Positions 34,008 through 42,609 of a stretch of 64,000 bases of DNA are shown here, piece by piece; the first letter of the stretch is position 1; each line of letters opens with the position of its first letter. Source of the stretch: Mariaggregatimicrobium sp964498785 (GTDB lineage: Bacteria > Zhuqueibacterota > Zhuqueibacteria > Thermofontimicrobiales > Thiofontviventaceae); assembly GCA_964498785.1 (NCBI GenBank), contig CAZCJL010000019.1, positions 1 to 64,000 on the forward strand. Reading direction: 5' to 3'. A program made the position numbers and the translations under genes. The notes under the pieces are model-generated. The model was given only the letters and a program-made list of their open reading frames with translations. It had not been told where the DNA came from and searched no databases.

Positions 34008-34193
34008 ATGGACAATTGGATAATTATTTTGATATTTGTTTTCTACTTTTTACTGATGAGATATATTTTGCCTAAAATGGGAGTTTCTACGTGATTGTCA
34101 AATTCCTGTAACGTTCCGGGTGAACGCGATATGTCAAAAAAAAGCGAAAGAGAAGACGACGCAAAGGAGAATTCTAAAAATGCCGATTTATGA
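34008..34193 (+). CDS. Probable small membrane selenoprotein (UGA read as selenocysteine)
   Basis: Read to the first stop, this is a 28-residue peptide with one membrane helix ending LPKMGVST. Reading the TGA at 34092-34094 as selenocysteine extends it to 61 residues: after U29 comes LSNSCNVPGERD, then a Lys/Glu/Asp-rich tail closed by TGA at 34191-34193. That gives U-x4-C after a helix, a plausible redox pair. A hairpin at 34112-34126, 22 bases after the UGA, fits the bacterial SECIS rules. The new stop overlaps the ATG of the FmdB-like gene, typical of operon coupling. Start ATG 34008 has CAGG upstream. Neighbours are thiol-related. Sec reading is an inference. Confidence 0.55.
34112..34126 (+). 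promoter_or_regulatory. bSECIS-like hairpin downstream of in-frame UGA
   Basis: CGTTC-CGGGT-GAACG: 5-bp perfect stem, 5-base loop with G in second position. Outside two mismatches a further three pairs (TGT/ATA side) can form. Distance from UGA to loop is 22 bases. The bacterial SECIS consensus, as I recall it, asks for a 4-16 bp upper stem, a 3-14 base loop with G in the first two positions and 16-37 bases of spacing; all are met. Confidence 0.5.
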
Positions 34194-34389
34194 GTACAAA
34201 TGTAAAAATTGTGGTAAAAAATTTGAAGAATTTCAGCCACTTAACGCTGGTAATGAAAATGTTATTTGTCCCAATTGTAATACACCTCAACCTGAAAGGC
34301 TGTTTTCAGCATTCAGTTCATCTGGAGCCAGTATTGGAACAACTGTTAGCAGTGGAAGCTGCGGCTCTTCCGGCAGTCCATTTTCCTGA
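34180..34389 (+). CDS. FmdB family zinc-ribbon protein
   Basis: 69 residues beginning MPIYEYKCKNCGKKFEEFQP, the classic FmdB/CxxC_CxxC_SSSS start. A second pair ICPNCNT completes a four-Cys zinc ribbon, and a Ser/Gly-rich tail (SSSGASIGTTVSSGSCGSSG) follows. ATG 34180 follows AAAGGAGAA; the open frame extends upstream to 34120 but that part belongs to the preceding reading frame. Function of the family is poorly known (regulatory or metal-related). Confidence 0.88.
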   Translation: MPIYEYKCKNCGKKFEEFQPLNAGNENVICPNCNTPQPERLFSAFSSSGASIGTTVSSGSCGSSGSPFS

Positions 34390-34512
34390 GCATAGTAAAT
34401 GTAACGAAGCAGTTGCTTCGAACAGAAATCTTTAAAACAGACTATCTCGGAATATTTAGAGATTATAAAGTGCAAATTATTTTAAATAATCAGAAGAAAA
34501 TCCGGAGGTAAA

Positions 34513-35091
34513 ATGAGAAATATAGTATTCGTCATGATCCTTGTAATGCTGATGGTGGTTGGTGGTTGTTCGGATAATAATGCAAGTGATTCAAAACAAA
34601 AAGAAGCTCAGGTAAAAACGACAGCGCAGAACGCGCCTGAAGTTGAAGTCGAATGGCTATCCTTTGATAAAGGAGTGGCCAAAGCCGAATCAGAAAATAA
34701 AAATATGATTATTGATTTTTATACAGACTGGTGTCACTGGTGTAAAGTAATGGACGAAAAAACGTTCAATGACGCGGGCGTCAGTAAAGTCCTTGCTGAG
34801 AAATATATTACTGTCCGCCTGGATGCTGAAGATGGCTCTCAAACAGCCAATTATAAAGGACAAACCTATACGAACATTGAATTGACCAGAGCTTTTGGAG
34901 TTCGTGGTTTTCCTTCCATTGCGTTTCTTGATAAACAGGGAGAAGTTATTACTCTAGTACCTGGTTATGTGCCAGCGGAGACATTTGTAAATTTGTTAGA
35001 CTATATCGACCAGGAATGTTATAAAAAACAAATGTCATTTGATGAATTCATGAAGAAAAAAGGTGAATGTGACGATAAAACTAAAACCTGA
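34513..35091 (+). CDS. Thioredoxin-like lipoprotein (DsbD-gamma / thioredoxin_7 type)
   Basis: 192 residues. Lipobox VVGGC gives a lipidated Cys about residue 20. A thioredoxin fold follows, with active site DFYTDWCHWCKVMDEKTFND, the WCxWCK form typical of periplasmic thioredoxin_7/DUF255 proteins and DsbD gamma domains. The conserved cis-Pro is in RAFGVRGFPSIAFLDKQG. A C-terminal helix carries one more Cys pair (QECYKKQ, GECDDK). Ribosome binding site GGAGG precedes ATG 34513. It likely reduces disulfides of periplasmic or surface proteins. A terminator follows. Confidence 0.88.
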   Translation: MRNIVFVMILVMLMVVGGCSDNNASDSKQKEAQVKTTAQNAPEVEVEWLSFDKGVAKAESENKNMIIDFYTDWCHWCKVMDEKTFNDAGVSKVLAEKYITVRLDAEDGSQTANYKGQTYTNIELTRAFGVRGFPSIAFLDKQGEVITLVPGYVPAETFVNLLDYIDQECYKKQMSFDEFMKKKGECDDKTKT

Positions 35092-35135
35092 TTTATTGAT
35101 TGAGAATAGAGGAAACATCGCTAAATATAAGACAG

Positions 35136-35165
35136 ATACCCGGGCTTTATCCCGGGTATTTTTTC
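35136..35165 (+). terminator. Terminator after thioredoxin-like gene
   Basis: ATACCCGGG and CCCGGGTAT pair perfectly over a 6-base loop and are followed by six T. It lies 45 bp after the stop and 36 bp before the carboxypeptidase start. Confidence 0.92.
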
Positions 35166-35200
35166 TTCCCTGATAATACAAATTATTATGAGTCATTTTA

Positions 35201-37426
35201 ATGAATAATATAACTAATGTGACTTTTCGGATAATCTCGACCGTGCTGTTGGTTGTTGGCGTGCTCTTTGGAAAACATCCGGAAATCAGTTTCATAAGAA
35301 TCAATCTGCAAAATCAATCCAATGAAATTATCCGCAAAATAGCCGAACTAAACCTTGATATTACTTATCAAAATCCAGCCGAACAATATATTGACGCTAT
35401 CGTTTCGGGCTCACAGTACAACAGCCTTCAAAAGTTAGGTCTCACCTCAGAAAAAATCATTGACGATCTGCCAAAATTTGCTGAAAAATTACGTTCTGGC
35501 GATTATTTTTCCCATTTCTACTCATTTGAAGAAATCGAAGCGGAACTGCAACGAATTGAAGCAGAAAATCCGCATATCGTATCTGTGCAAAGCATCGGAA
35601 AAAGTTGGGAAGAAAGAGATATCTGGGTTATGAAAATTTCCGATAATGTTGAACAGGATGAAACGGATGAGGCGGACGTATTATATATGGCAAACATGCA
35701 CGCACGGGAAATGATTACACCGGAAATCATTATGTATTTTATGAACTGGCTTATTGATAATTATGACACTGATCCTTACACAACCTATCTTATCAATAAC
35801 CGACAATTGTGGTTAATCCCCACCCTGAATCCCGATGGACGTGTGCATGTATTTACCGGAAATATCGACAATCTGTGGCGTTATTATGACCCGATTATGT
35901 GGCGTAAAAATAAACGGGATAATAATGAAAATAATTTCTTCGATCCTGACAGTGATGGTGTGGATTTAAATCGAAATTTTGGGTACAAATGGGGGTTTGA
36001 TATTGGTTCCAGCGGAAGCTTTCGAGATAATACATACCGTGGTCCTGCGCCATTTTCTGAACCAGAGACAGAGGCGCTCAAGGATTTTGTTGAAACGCGT
36101 CGTTTTGTGATTAGTTTATCTTATCATAGTTACGGACAATGGTGGTTGTTTCCGTGGGGACACAAAAAGGAAAATGCAGAAACGCCGGATCATGAACAAT
36201 TTTTGGCGTTGGCTGAAAATTGTGTCGCGTACAACGGATATACTCCGGCGAACGGCGCCCAATTTGATTATATTGTCAGTGGTGATTCTGATGACTGGCT
36301 TTACGGAGAACAAGAAACAAAGCGTAAAATATTTGCCTTTACACCGGAAGTGGGAAGCGCTTCGCAAAATTATTTCTGGCCGCCGCCGGAGTTGATTGAT
36401 GATCTGGTCAATGAAAATTTAGGGCCTAATATTTATATGGCGTATGCTGGTGGGGAAGAGCCCATCATTGAACCGGAGCTATCTCCTGATACCCTGTATA
36501 GCGCCGGCCCGATCCGCTTAAGTACACATATTTCCACGCCCATTGTTCTAACACAATCTGCGAATTTGGATACAGCCAATATCTGGCTTTTTTATAGCCA
36601 GAGCAAAACCGGAGATTATGATTCCTCTAAAATGATATTAACAGGCAATTCTCAATTTTACGGAGAAATACTGTCACCGGCGGAAGGCAGAAACGTCTAT
36701 TATTACTTTTCTGCAACTGATGAAATGGGGCGTACCGGCTGTTCCCCACATGCTGCTCCACTTGCTGTTCATTCTTTCTATTTAGGTTTTGATACAACAA
36801 AGCCAAATATTTTTTATAATCCCATCCCGGATCAGGATATCAGTGTGGACTCTATTATTTTTCAGGTAAAAATTGCAGATGCCAGTGCGATTGATAAAGC
36901 ATTTCTCTTTTACCGATTAAATAAAAGTTCAACGGATAGTCTCGAATTATTGCCGACGTGTACAGACAGCATCTATCAAGCAGTATTGTCGATTGCAAGT
37001 TACCAGGTGGGCGACTTGTTAGAATATGGATTTTTCGCAGTTGATATTGCACAATCAGCTAGTTGTGCCCGTGCGCCAAAAAATGGCTTTTTTAGATTCA
37101 ATATTATTGATGGATCGAATAAACTATCTGAAATAAAACATTACGCCAGAACATATCACTTGTATCAGAATTACCCTAATCCGTTTAATGCTCATACGAT
37201 GATTTGCTATCAGCTAAAACAAAAAGCTCATGTATGGGTAAAGATTTCTAACATCAGAGGACAACAGGTTGCGCAATTAGCTGACAGGAGACAACGCCCT
37301 GGTCAATATTCGTTACGTTGGAATGGGGAAGATCAGTTTGGAAACCCACTACCGAGCGGTATTTATATCATTCGTTTTGATGTGAATGAATTTTCTGATT
37401 CGATGAAACTAATTTTATTGAAATAA
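35201..37426 (+). CDS. Secreted M14 zinc carboxypeptidase with C-terminal sorting domain
   Basis: 741 residues. An N-terminal hydrophobic leader and propeptide-like region (to about 110) precede the M14 catalytic domain (about 110-425). Zinc ligands are His167 and Glu170 in MHAREM and the later His in SYHSYGQWW; DLNRNFGYKWG gives the substrate Arg, and Glu in FTPEVGS is the general base. Beta-sandwich regions follow (about 430-640). The C-terminal domain starts YQNYPNPFNAHTMICYQL and ends SGIYIIRFD..MKLILLK, a type IX-style sorting domain. It should be exported and attached to or released from the surface. Monocistronic between two terminator/promoter regions. Confidence 0.92.
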   Translation: MNNITNVTFRIISTVLLVVGVLFGKHPEISFIRINLQNQSNEIIRKIAELNLDITYQNPAEQYIDAIVSGSQYNSLQKLGLTSEKIIDDLPKFAEKLRSGDYFSHFYSFEEIEAELQRIEAENPHIVSVQSIGKSWEERDIWVMKISDNVEQDETDEADVLYMANMHAREMITPEIIMYFMNWLIDNYDTDPYTTYLINNRQLWLIPTLNPDGRVHVFTGNIDNLWRYYDPIMWRKNKRDNNENNFFDPDSDGVDLNRNFGYKWGFDIGSSGSFRDNTYRGPAPFSEPETEALKDFVETRRFVISLSYHSYGQWWLFPWGHKKENAETPDHEQFLALAENCVAYNGYTPANGAQFDYIVSGDSDDWLYGEQETKRKIFAFTPEVGSASQNYFWPPPELIDDLVNENLGPNIYMAYAGGEEPIIEPELSPDTLYSAGPIRLSTHISTPIVLTQSANLDTANIWLFYSQSKTGDYDSSKMILTGNSQFYGEILSPAEGRNVYYYFSATDEMGRTGCSPHAAPLAVHSFYLGFDTTKPNIFYNPIPDQDISVDSIIFQVKIADASAIDKAFLFYRLNKSSTDSLELLPTCTDSIYQAVLSIASYQVGDLLEYGFFAVDIAQSASCARAPKNGFFRFNIIDGSNKLSEIKHYARTYHLYQNYPNPFNAHTMICYQLKQKAHVWVKISNIRGQQVAQLADRRQRPGQYSLRWNGEDQFGNPLPSGIYIIRFDVNEFSDSMKLILLK

Positions 37427-37472
37427 AACCCTTCATTAAAAATGAATCGATTATCGCATGTTTAGAAAATAC

Positions 37473-37501
37473 TTGAAAAAATGAATTAATATCCTTATAT
37501 T
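37473..37501 (+). promoter_or_regulatory. Putative promoter for NtrC-type regulator
   Basis: TTGAAA (37473-37478), 17 bp, TATATT (37496-37501), 34 bp ahead of the response-regulator start. Confidence 0.5.
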
Positions 37502-37535
37502 TTTCTAAATTTAAAAACATGGGGATATCAGGACT

Positions 37536-38909
37536 ATGGGGCAGCAAAAAATACTCATAATCGACAATGAAAAGCGAATGTGTCATGTTTTAAAAATCGC
37601 GCTTGAAGCTGACGGTCACACTGTGGATTTAGCTTTTGATGGCAATGAGGGGATAGAAAAAGTAACGAAGAATGATTATCAGGTTGTTATAACAGATTTA
37701 AAAATGCCCGGTAAAGATGGAATGGCAGTACTGGAATTTACAAAAGCAACCAAAACTACAACCGAAGTCATCATGATAACAGCCTACGCCACAGCCCAAA
37801 CAGCTGTTGCAGCCATGCGAAAAGGCGCGTACGACTATCTCATCAAACCGTTTGAAATAGACGAGCTTCGATTAAAAGTAAAGCAGATTATTGACAAAGA
37901 ACGATTACAGGAAGAAAACAAAGAATTAAAGCAGAAATTACAAGATAAATTCTCGCTGGATAACATTGTGGGGCAGAGCGAAGCAATGGCAAAAGTTTAC
38001 CAGATGATCCAAAAAGTAGCTCCGAGCAACGCCACGGTGTTAATTCGGGGCGAAAGTGGCACTGGGAAAGAACTGGTTGCACACGCAATTCATCAATTAA
38101 GCAACCGAAAAAATGAGCCATTTATTGCAGTAAATTGTGGCGCATTGCCAGAGAGCCTGCTGGAGAGTGAACTGTTTGGCCACGAGAAAGGAGCATTTAC
38201 TGGCGCTGAAAAACAAAAATCAGGGCGCTTTGAACTGGCCGGTACTGGATCAATTTTTCTGGATGAAATTGGTGATATAACTCCTGCAATTCAGATTAAA
38301 TTACTGCGTGTGCTCCAAAATCGGGAGATTGTACGACTTGGGGGACAGGAAGTAATAAAAATAAAAGCGCGAACGATTGCGGCAACAAATCGTGATCTTG
38401 AAGCAGCTATAAAAACAGGAGACTTTCGCGAAGATCTTTATTATCGAATTAATGTCTTTCCTGTTTTTCTACCTCCCCTGAGAGAACGAAAAGAAGATAT
38501 CCCGGATTTAGTAGCTCATTTTATGAAAAAGAACAACGCTCCGGAAGATAAAATTGACGCCGGGGCAATGAGGCTGCTTATGAACTATCACTGGCAGGGG
38601 AATGTCAGGGAACTCGAAAATGTAATTGAGCGGTCGTTAATTATGGCCGGAGATGATGTTATTAATAAAGACATTTTGCCGCCGCACATAAAGGGCAATG
38701 TTGAGCAACATAACGCGTTATCCCTTGACATCCCCGACGAAGGGCTTTCAATTGAAGATGTGGAGCGGGGACTCATAAAAAAAGCGCTGGCAAAAGCCGA
38801 AGGGAACAAAAGCAAAGCATCGAAATTGTTGGGAATTACCCGTCGCAGGTTATACTCAATGATGGAACGGTTAGGAACAACAGAGTCTGGCATTAAACCA
38901 AAATCGTAG
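37536..38909 (+). CDS. Sigma-54-dependent response regulator (NtrC family)
   Basis: 457 residues. The receiver domain (1-120) has the phospho-acceptor Asp54 in VVITDLKMPGKDGM and Lys in DYLIKPFE. An AAA+ domain (about 143-375) has Walker A GESGTGKE, the sigma-54 contact loop GAFTGA and Walker B IFLDEIGDI. A Fis-type helix-turn-helix ends the protein (NKSKASKLLGITRRRLYSMM). It activates RpoN promoters when phosphorylated. No kinase gene is adjacent; the hybrid kinase at 56564 is the only kinase-like gene in the window. Start ATG 37536. Confidence 0.95.
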   Translation: MGQQKILIIDNEKRMCHVLKIALEADGHTVDLAFDGNEGIEKVTKNDYQVVITDLKMPGKDGMAVLEFTKATKTTTEVIMITAYATAQTAVAAMRKGAYDYLIKPFEIDELRLKVKQIIDKERLQEENKELKQKLQDKFSLDNIVGQSEAMAKVYQMIQKVAPSNATVLIRGESGTGKELVAHAIHQLSNRKNEPFIAVNCGALPESLLESELFGHEKGAFTGAEKQKSGRFELAGTGSIFLDEIGDITPAIQIKLLRVLQNREIVRLGGQEVIKIKARTIAATNRDLEAAIKTGDFREDLYYRINVFPVFLPPLRERKEDIPDLVAHFMKKNNAPEDKIDAGAMRLLMNYHWQGNVRELENVIERSLIMAGDDVINKDILPPHIKGNVEQHNALSLDIPDEGLSIEDVERGLIKKALAKAEGNKSKASKLLGITRRRLYSMMERLGTTESGIKPKS

Positions 38910-38929
38910 GTCTTATAAATATAATCTAA

Positions 38930-39088
38930 AATTCTAAAAAGAAAATTATTATACAATTGTAGCCCACTAAACACAAAAAAATACACGAAATGTTATTTTT
39001 TTATTTTGAATAAAGCACTATTTCGTGTGTTTTGCGGGCAATAAATCTATTTTTTCATTATTATAATTCATTTTACAAATTTAGGTGT
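38930..39088. repeat. Dispersed intergenic repeat B, copy 1 (inverted relative to copy 2)
   Basis: About 158 bp. It reads AAATTCTAAAAAGAAAATTA, ACAATTGTAGCCCACTAAACAC, ACACGAAATGTTA and ATTTCGTGTGTTTTGCGGGC in order, ending AATTCATTTTACAAATTTAGGTG; the reverse complement of 56242-56397 has the same blocks. The middle can fold through ACACGAAAT/ATTTCGTGT. No coding capacity. Confidence 0.7.
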
Positions 39089-39101
39089 AAAAGGAAACAT
39101 T

Positions 39102-39380
39102 ATGTCAATTTTTGGATTTCTTGTACTTTTAATTGTCGCGGCCATTATCGGATCGATTGGTTCATCGCTCGGTGGCTATTCTAATCAGGGTTGCCTGACA
39201 TCAATTATTGTTGGATTGATCGGAGCACTCATCGGTTCCTGGATGAGCCGTGAGTTAGGTATCCAGGATTTTCTGTATATAAAGAATATTCCCGTTTTTT
39301 GGTCAATTATCGGAGCAGCAATATTTGTGGCCGTTATTACAGCGATCAATCCTCATCGAACGAAACGGCGCAAAAAATAG
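39102..39380 (+). CDS. GlsB/YeaQ/YmgE-like small membrane protein
   Basis: 92 residues with three hydrophobic segments: LVLLIVAAIIGSIGSSLGG, LTSIIVGLIGALIGSWM and FWSIIGAAIFVAVITAI, ending in a basic tail (HRTKRRKK). The Gly-rich first and second helices match the GlsB/YeaQ/YmgE (transglycosylase-associated) family, usually stress-induced membrane proteins of unknown activity. Start ATG 39102 follows AAAAGGAAA. Single gene. Confidence 0.75.
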   Translation: MSIFGFLVLLIVAAIIGSIGSSLGGYSNQGCLTSIIVGLIGALIGSWMSRELGIQDFLYIKNIPVFWSIIGAAIFVAVITAINPHRTKRRKK

Positions 39381-39858
39381 AATTTTTGTCACCATACGAT
39401 TAAGCCAGTGTAAAATTTTTGCAGTGGCTTTTTCATTATACCAAAAAAGAATCGATTCGCTTGCGGCTTTTAGCACTCAAAAAATACGACATTTTGCCAA
39501 AAGTATCACATTTCACCATCTGAGTGAAATAATAACCAGCTATTTCTTACCTGATTTTCGATTTAAGTTCACCATTTCATCTACACCACACTTTCAACAT
39601 TTCAATAATAAATATCAACGTTCTTGTGTCATCATGAACCAAATGTGTTAAAATGAGACATGAAATTTTCCATGTTGATGCTTTTATCTGACTTAATTAT
39701 TGATATATATTGTTGTTATGATATTGATAAACTGATAATTATATTTAAATAAAAAGGTTGTGATTATTTAGGAATAGTTGTTGCAGCTATGATCGACATT
39801 TTAAGATTGCATATTGTTGTTATATAAATAAAAAACAAAACCTGGTGGAGGTATTTCC
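39381..39858. other. 478-bp gap, no feature recognised
   Basis: AT-rich DNA between the GlsB-like gene and the MglA/Roadblock cluster. An open frame across 39325-39651 lacks a ribosome binding site and has no protein-like pattern, so I leave it out. The promoter of the cluster presumably lies near the right end, but I could not find a convincing -35/-10 pair. Confidence 0.4.
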
Positions 39859-40662
39859 ATGTCAACAAGGTTAAGCGGTAATCTTGCTAAGTTAAATTTT
39901 TCAGACATCATTGAAGCCACATGTTTAAAAGCCAAGAGTTGTCAGTTGATTGTCAGAAATGCCGTCGGAGAGGGCACGATATTTTTTTCACAAGGGGAGC
40001 CACATCATGCACAGATGGGGAATATGGAAGGACAGGATGCAGTATATCGACTCATTCAATCAATAAAAAAAGAAGGGGGTGTATTTACAGTGGATTTTGA
40101 TATTAAAATTCCAAGCAGAACGATTTCAAAGAGTTGGCGGGAAATTGCAGATTATAATGATAATAACAGCGGTAATAACAATAATAGCAATCATAATAAT
40201 TTGGTGAATATTTCCAGAGGATTTCCGGTAGAGGAGCCAAAGGAAAAAGAAGCTGAGGAAGATGAACCCGAAGATGAAATTACTGAATTTAAAAGTAAAA
40301 GCAGAGGGAAAAATGTTACTCAACTATTAAAAGAACTCCAAAAAAAATCTTCTGAAATTCAGGGAACAGCGATTGTAAGTACCGAGGGGCTTGTAATATC
40401 TTCTGTTTTAAAAGGTAATTTTGAGGAAGAGCATTTAGCTGCAATTTCTGCAATTGTGCTTTCATTGGGCGAACGTATTGTTATTGAATTAAAGCGGGGG
40501 GATCTGGAGCAGGTGTACGTAAAAGGGAAAAAGGGCTATGTCCTTATCACGCAATGCACTGTGGAGTCATTATTGGTTGTGATTGCATCCTCTCTTGTAA
40601 AATTAGGAATGATTTTTCTCGATACCAAACGCACTGCAGAAAATATTGGAGAACTTCTGTAA
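39859..40662 (+). CDS. DUF4388 (PATAN) - Roadblock/LC7 fusion protein
   Basis: 267 residues. The N-terminal part (1-95) is a DUF4388 domain: LSGNLAKLNFSDIIEATCLK, GEGTIFFSQGEPHHAQMG. An Asn-rich linker with NNSGNNNNSNHNN and an acidic stretch (EKEAEEDEPEDE) connects to a C-terminal Roadblock domain (about 155-260; LLKELQKKSSEIQGTAIVST, YVLITQCTVESLLVVIASS). DUF4388 proteins are associated with two-component and motility-type networks; Roadblock domains bind and regulate MglA-like GTPases. First gene of a seven-gene run, ribosome binding site TGGTGGAGG. Confidence 0.85.
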   Translation: MSTRLSGNLAKLNFSDIIEATCLKAKSCQLIVRNAVGEGTIFFSQGEPHHAQMGNMEGQDAVYRLIQSIKKEGGVFTVDFDIKIPSRTISKSWREIADYNDNNSGNNNNSNHNNLVNISRGFPVEEPKEKEAEEDEPEDEITEFKSKSRGKNVTQLLKELQKKSSEIQGTAIVSTEGLVISSVLKGNFEEEHLAAISAIVLSLGERIVIELKRGDLEQVYVKGKKGYVLITQCTVESLLVVIASSLVKLGMIFLDTKRTAENIGELL

Positions 40663-40695
40663 ATTTAAACCTATTAAACTGGAGGAATCACTAAA

Positions 40696-41052
40696 GTGCC
40701 CAAAAAACTACAGAAAGTGTTAAATCAAATTTTGGAAATTCCGGGGGTGAACGCAGTTAGCATTATCAGTCGCGATGGTTTTGTTGTCGATTATGTATCC
40801 AATGCAGATACAGATCTTGAAGCAATCGGAGCAGTGGTTGCCAGCGGTTTTGGTGCTTCCGAAGTGATTGGCTCAGAATTAACATTAGGGTACTTAAATC
40901 AATGTATTCTGGAATATGATACAAATAAAATAATTATGGCGTCGATCGCGGAAAATGTGCTCGCGGTTCTTGCTGATGGTGATTCCATGATCGGGCAAAT
41001 TCGTTATGCAATCCAGAAAAATATAACTGAGATTACAAAAGGCTTATCTTAG
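40696..41052 (+). CDS. Roadblock/LC7 domain protein
   Basis: 118 residues forming one Roadblock domain: LNQILEIPGVNAVSIISRDG, FVVDYVSNADTDLEAIGAVV, NVLAVLADGDSMIGQIRYAI. MglB-like length and pattern suggest a GTPase-activating or scaffolding partner of the MglA-like protein at 42610. The start is GTG at 40696 with GGAGGA 10 bp ahead. The stop overlaps the start of the next gene by one base (TAGTG). Confidence 0.88.
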   Translation: MPKKLQKVLNQILEIPGVNAVSIISRDGFVVDYVSNADTDLEAIGAVVASGFGASEVIGSELTLGYLNQCILEYDTNKIIMASIAENVLAVLADGDSMIGQIRYAIQKNITEITKGLS

Positions 41053-42149
41053 TGACAAACTTCATAACGGTGAGACAAGATATTGGGCTGGCTGCTAAAA
41101 TACTTTCAGCCATCTGGTTACGAAAACCAGTTATTTTCAATATCCATGGTCTCCAAAATAAGCACAAATTTATACAAGAAATAATCAGTTTTATACCTGA
41201 TTATCGACAGCTTATTTTTTATGGCGAAGTGCCGCGTGTATTAGCGTTTAATAAATTTAGATTAAAAATATTGACGTTTGAAAAATCAGAGATTACCAGA
41301 GAAAGTTTATATCAATGTTTCGCTGAAGAAAGTACGAGTACCCCTCCGTTGCAAATTGTTTATTTCGATGCAAATGAGACAGATGTTTCTGAATTAACTA
41401 ACAAATTAGAGAGGGGGTGGTTAACGTTTGTAAATGGTGGTTCCACTGTTTACAAACAATTAGCAGAGTCTGATCGTGTCATCTTCATTGATCTAAATAA
41501 TGCTGAAGTACCGCAACAAAAAAGAAATCTTCTTTCCGATAGCGATTTGGAATACGAGATTTTTGAAAGAGCTGTTGACATTTCCGGCGGTGCGCTTTTA
41601 GCCTTGTTACAAAAAAAATTAAATGAGATTCGCTATATCGGACAGGCATTAATTTATGAAATTGAATCAGGGAAAAAGCTAAGTCAGACAGAAATTCAGC
41701 AAGTGTTTGAAATTGATTCCCGAACTTTTATTAAAGCGTTAAATGTTTTAAAAGTTGAATCAGGAATTGATATTGCGCATTATATTCGTTTAATTCCTGA
41801 AATCATCTCGATTATTCTGGACAAAATTCAAAAAATCGCTGGCGTGAATACTGTTGCATGCGTTTTAGATAATCAGCTACTCGGAATTAATAAAAGATCT
41901 GAATCTACCTTTTTCCCGTTGAACACATTTTTACCCTTTGTTAAATTTTATCAGCACATGATTTTAACATTCAATGAAGGGTATAATAAGAGACTTAATA
42001 TCGAGCTAACAGGAGGACGCTCGGTTCTGTTTTTTAAGGAAGATAATTTACCAAATTACAAGGAGTTGATTTTTATCCTTCTCATGGATAGTAACTGCAA
42101 CGTAATATTAACATTGAAAACTATTAAAACTATCTTCAAGGAGTTATAA
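41052..42149 (+). CDS. Unknown 365-aa protein within the MglA/Roadblock cluster
   Basis: Not recognised. No signal or membrane segment. The N-terminal half (1-165) alternates strands and helices in a Rossmann-like order (PVIFNIHGLQNKHKFIQEI, LQIVYFDANETDVSELTNKL, DRVIFIDLNNAEVP) but has no P-loop. A middle helical part (170-255) may contain a winged helix (KKLSQTEIQQVFEIDSRTFI). The end (about 260-365; ILDKIQKIAGVNTVACVLDN, LLGINKRSE) has the layout of a Roadblock domain. GTG start at 41052 overlaps the upstream stop, and the next gene starts at the base after its stop, so it is translationally coupled on both sides and surely part of the system. Confidence 0.78.
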   Translation: MTNFITVRQDIGLAAKILSAIWLRKPVIFNIHGLQNKHKFIQEIISFIPDYRQLIFYGEVPRVLAFNKFRLKILTFEKSEITRESLYQCFAEESTSTPPLQIVYFDANETDVSELTNKLERGWLTFVNGGSTVYKQLAESDRVIFIDLNNAEVPQQKRNLLSDSDLEYEIFERAVDISGGALLALLQKKLNEIRYIGQALIYEIESGKKLSQTEIQQVFEIDSRTFIKALNVLKVESGIDIAHYIRLIPEIISIILDKIQKIAGVNTVACVLDNQLLGINKRSESTFFPLNTFLPFVKFYQHMILTFNEGYNKRLNIELTGGRSVLFFKEDNLPNYKELIFILLMDSNCNVILTLKTIKTIFKEL

Positions 42150-42599
42150 ATGGTAAGTCAGATTAAAGATGTTCTTGATGATATCCTGGTGAATGTCCCG
42201 GGGGTTGTTGGAGCAATACTTATTGATATTGATGGAATTCCAATCGCAATAAGTGGTCGATTCGAACTACCACCGGAAGAATTGGGCGCTTTTTTAGCTG
42301 CCTGTTTTTCGACCTATGTTCAGTTAGGTGGTGATCTGGGACAGGAGCTATCCACAATTATCACAGAATATAATGACCTGAAATTATATCAGTTAGGGAT
42401 GCCTCGAGGCGGATTAATCATTGTCGCATCTAAAGAAGCGTATTTGGGGATGATTCGCCTGGAAGGTAAACGGGCTATTGAAAAACTTTCATCTGTGATG
42501 GAAGATTCTGCTGAAGGCAGAAAAAAATTAATGAATGAACATAAATTTAGAACACCAGACGACAAAGAAATTCAAGACATACTTTCAAAATTCATATAA
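42150..42599 (+). CDS. Roadblock/LC7 domain protein (MglB-like)
   Basis: 149 residues. The Roadblock core is VLDDILVNVPGVVGAILIDI, DGIPIAISGRFELPPEELGA and LGMPRGGLIIVASKEAYLGM. A helical extension of about 30 residues follows (EGRKKLMNEHKFRTPDDKEI), similar to MglB tails that can sit on the GTPase. ATG 42150 follows AAGGAG inside the end of the previous gene. It lies 10 bp ahead of the GTPase gene, the usual mglB-mglA order, so this is the best candidate for the direct MglA partner. Confidence 0.88.
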   Translation: MVSQIKDVLDDILVNVPGVVGAILIDIDGIPIAISGRFELPPEELGAFLAACFSTYVQLGGDLGQELSTIITEYNDLKLYQLGMPRGGLIIVASKEAYLGMIRLEGKRAIEKLSSVMEDSAEGRKKLMNEHKFRTPDDKEIQDILSKFI

Positions 42600-42609
42600 T
42601 GGTTAAAAT

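Noticed and set aside
39325..39651. Open frame of 108 codons after the GlsB-like gene
   Set aside because: It overlaps the end of a supported gene in another frame, has no ribosome binding site and translates to a compositionally odd peptide with no domain pattern.
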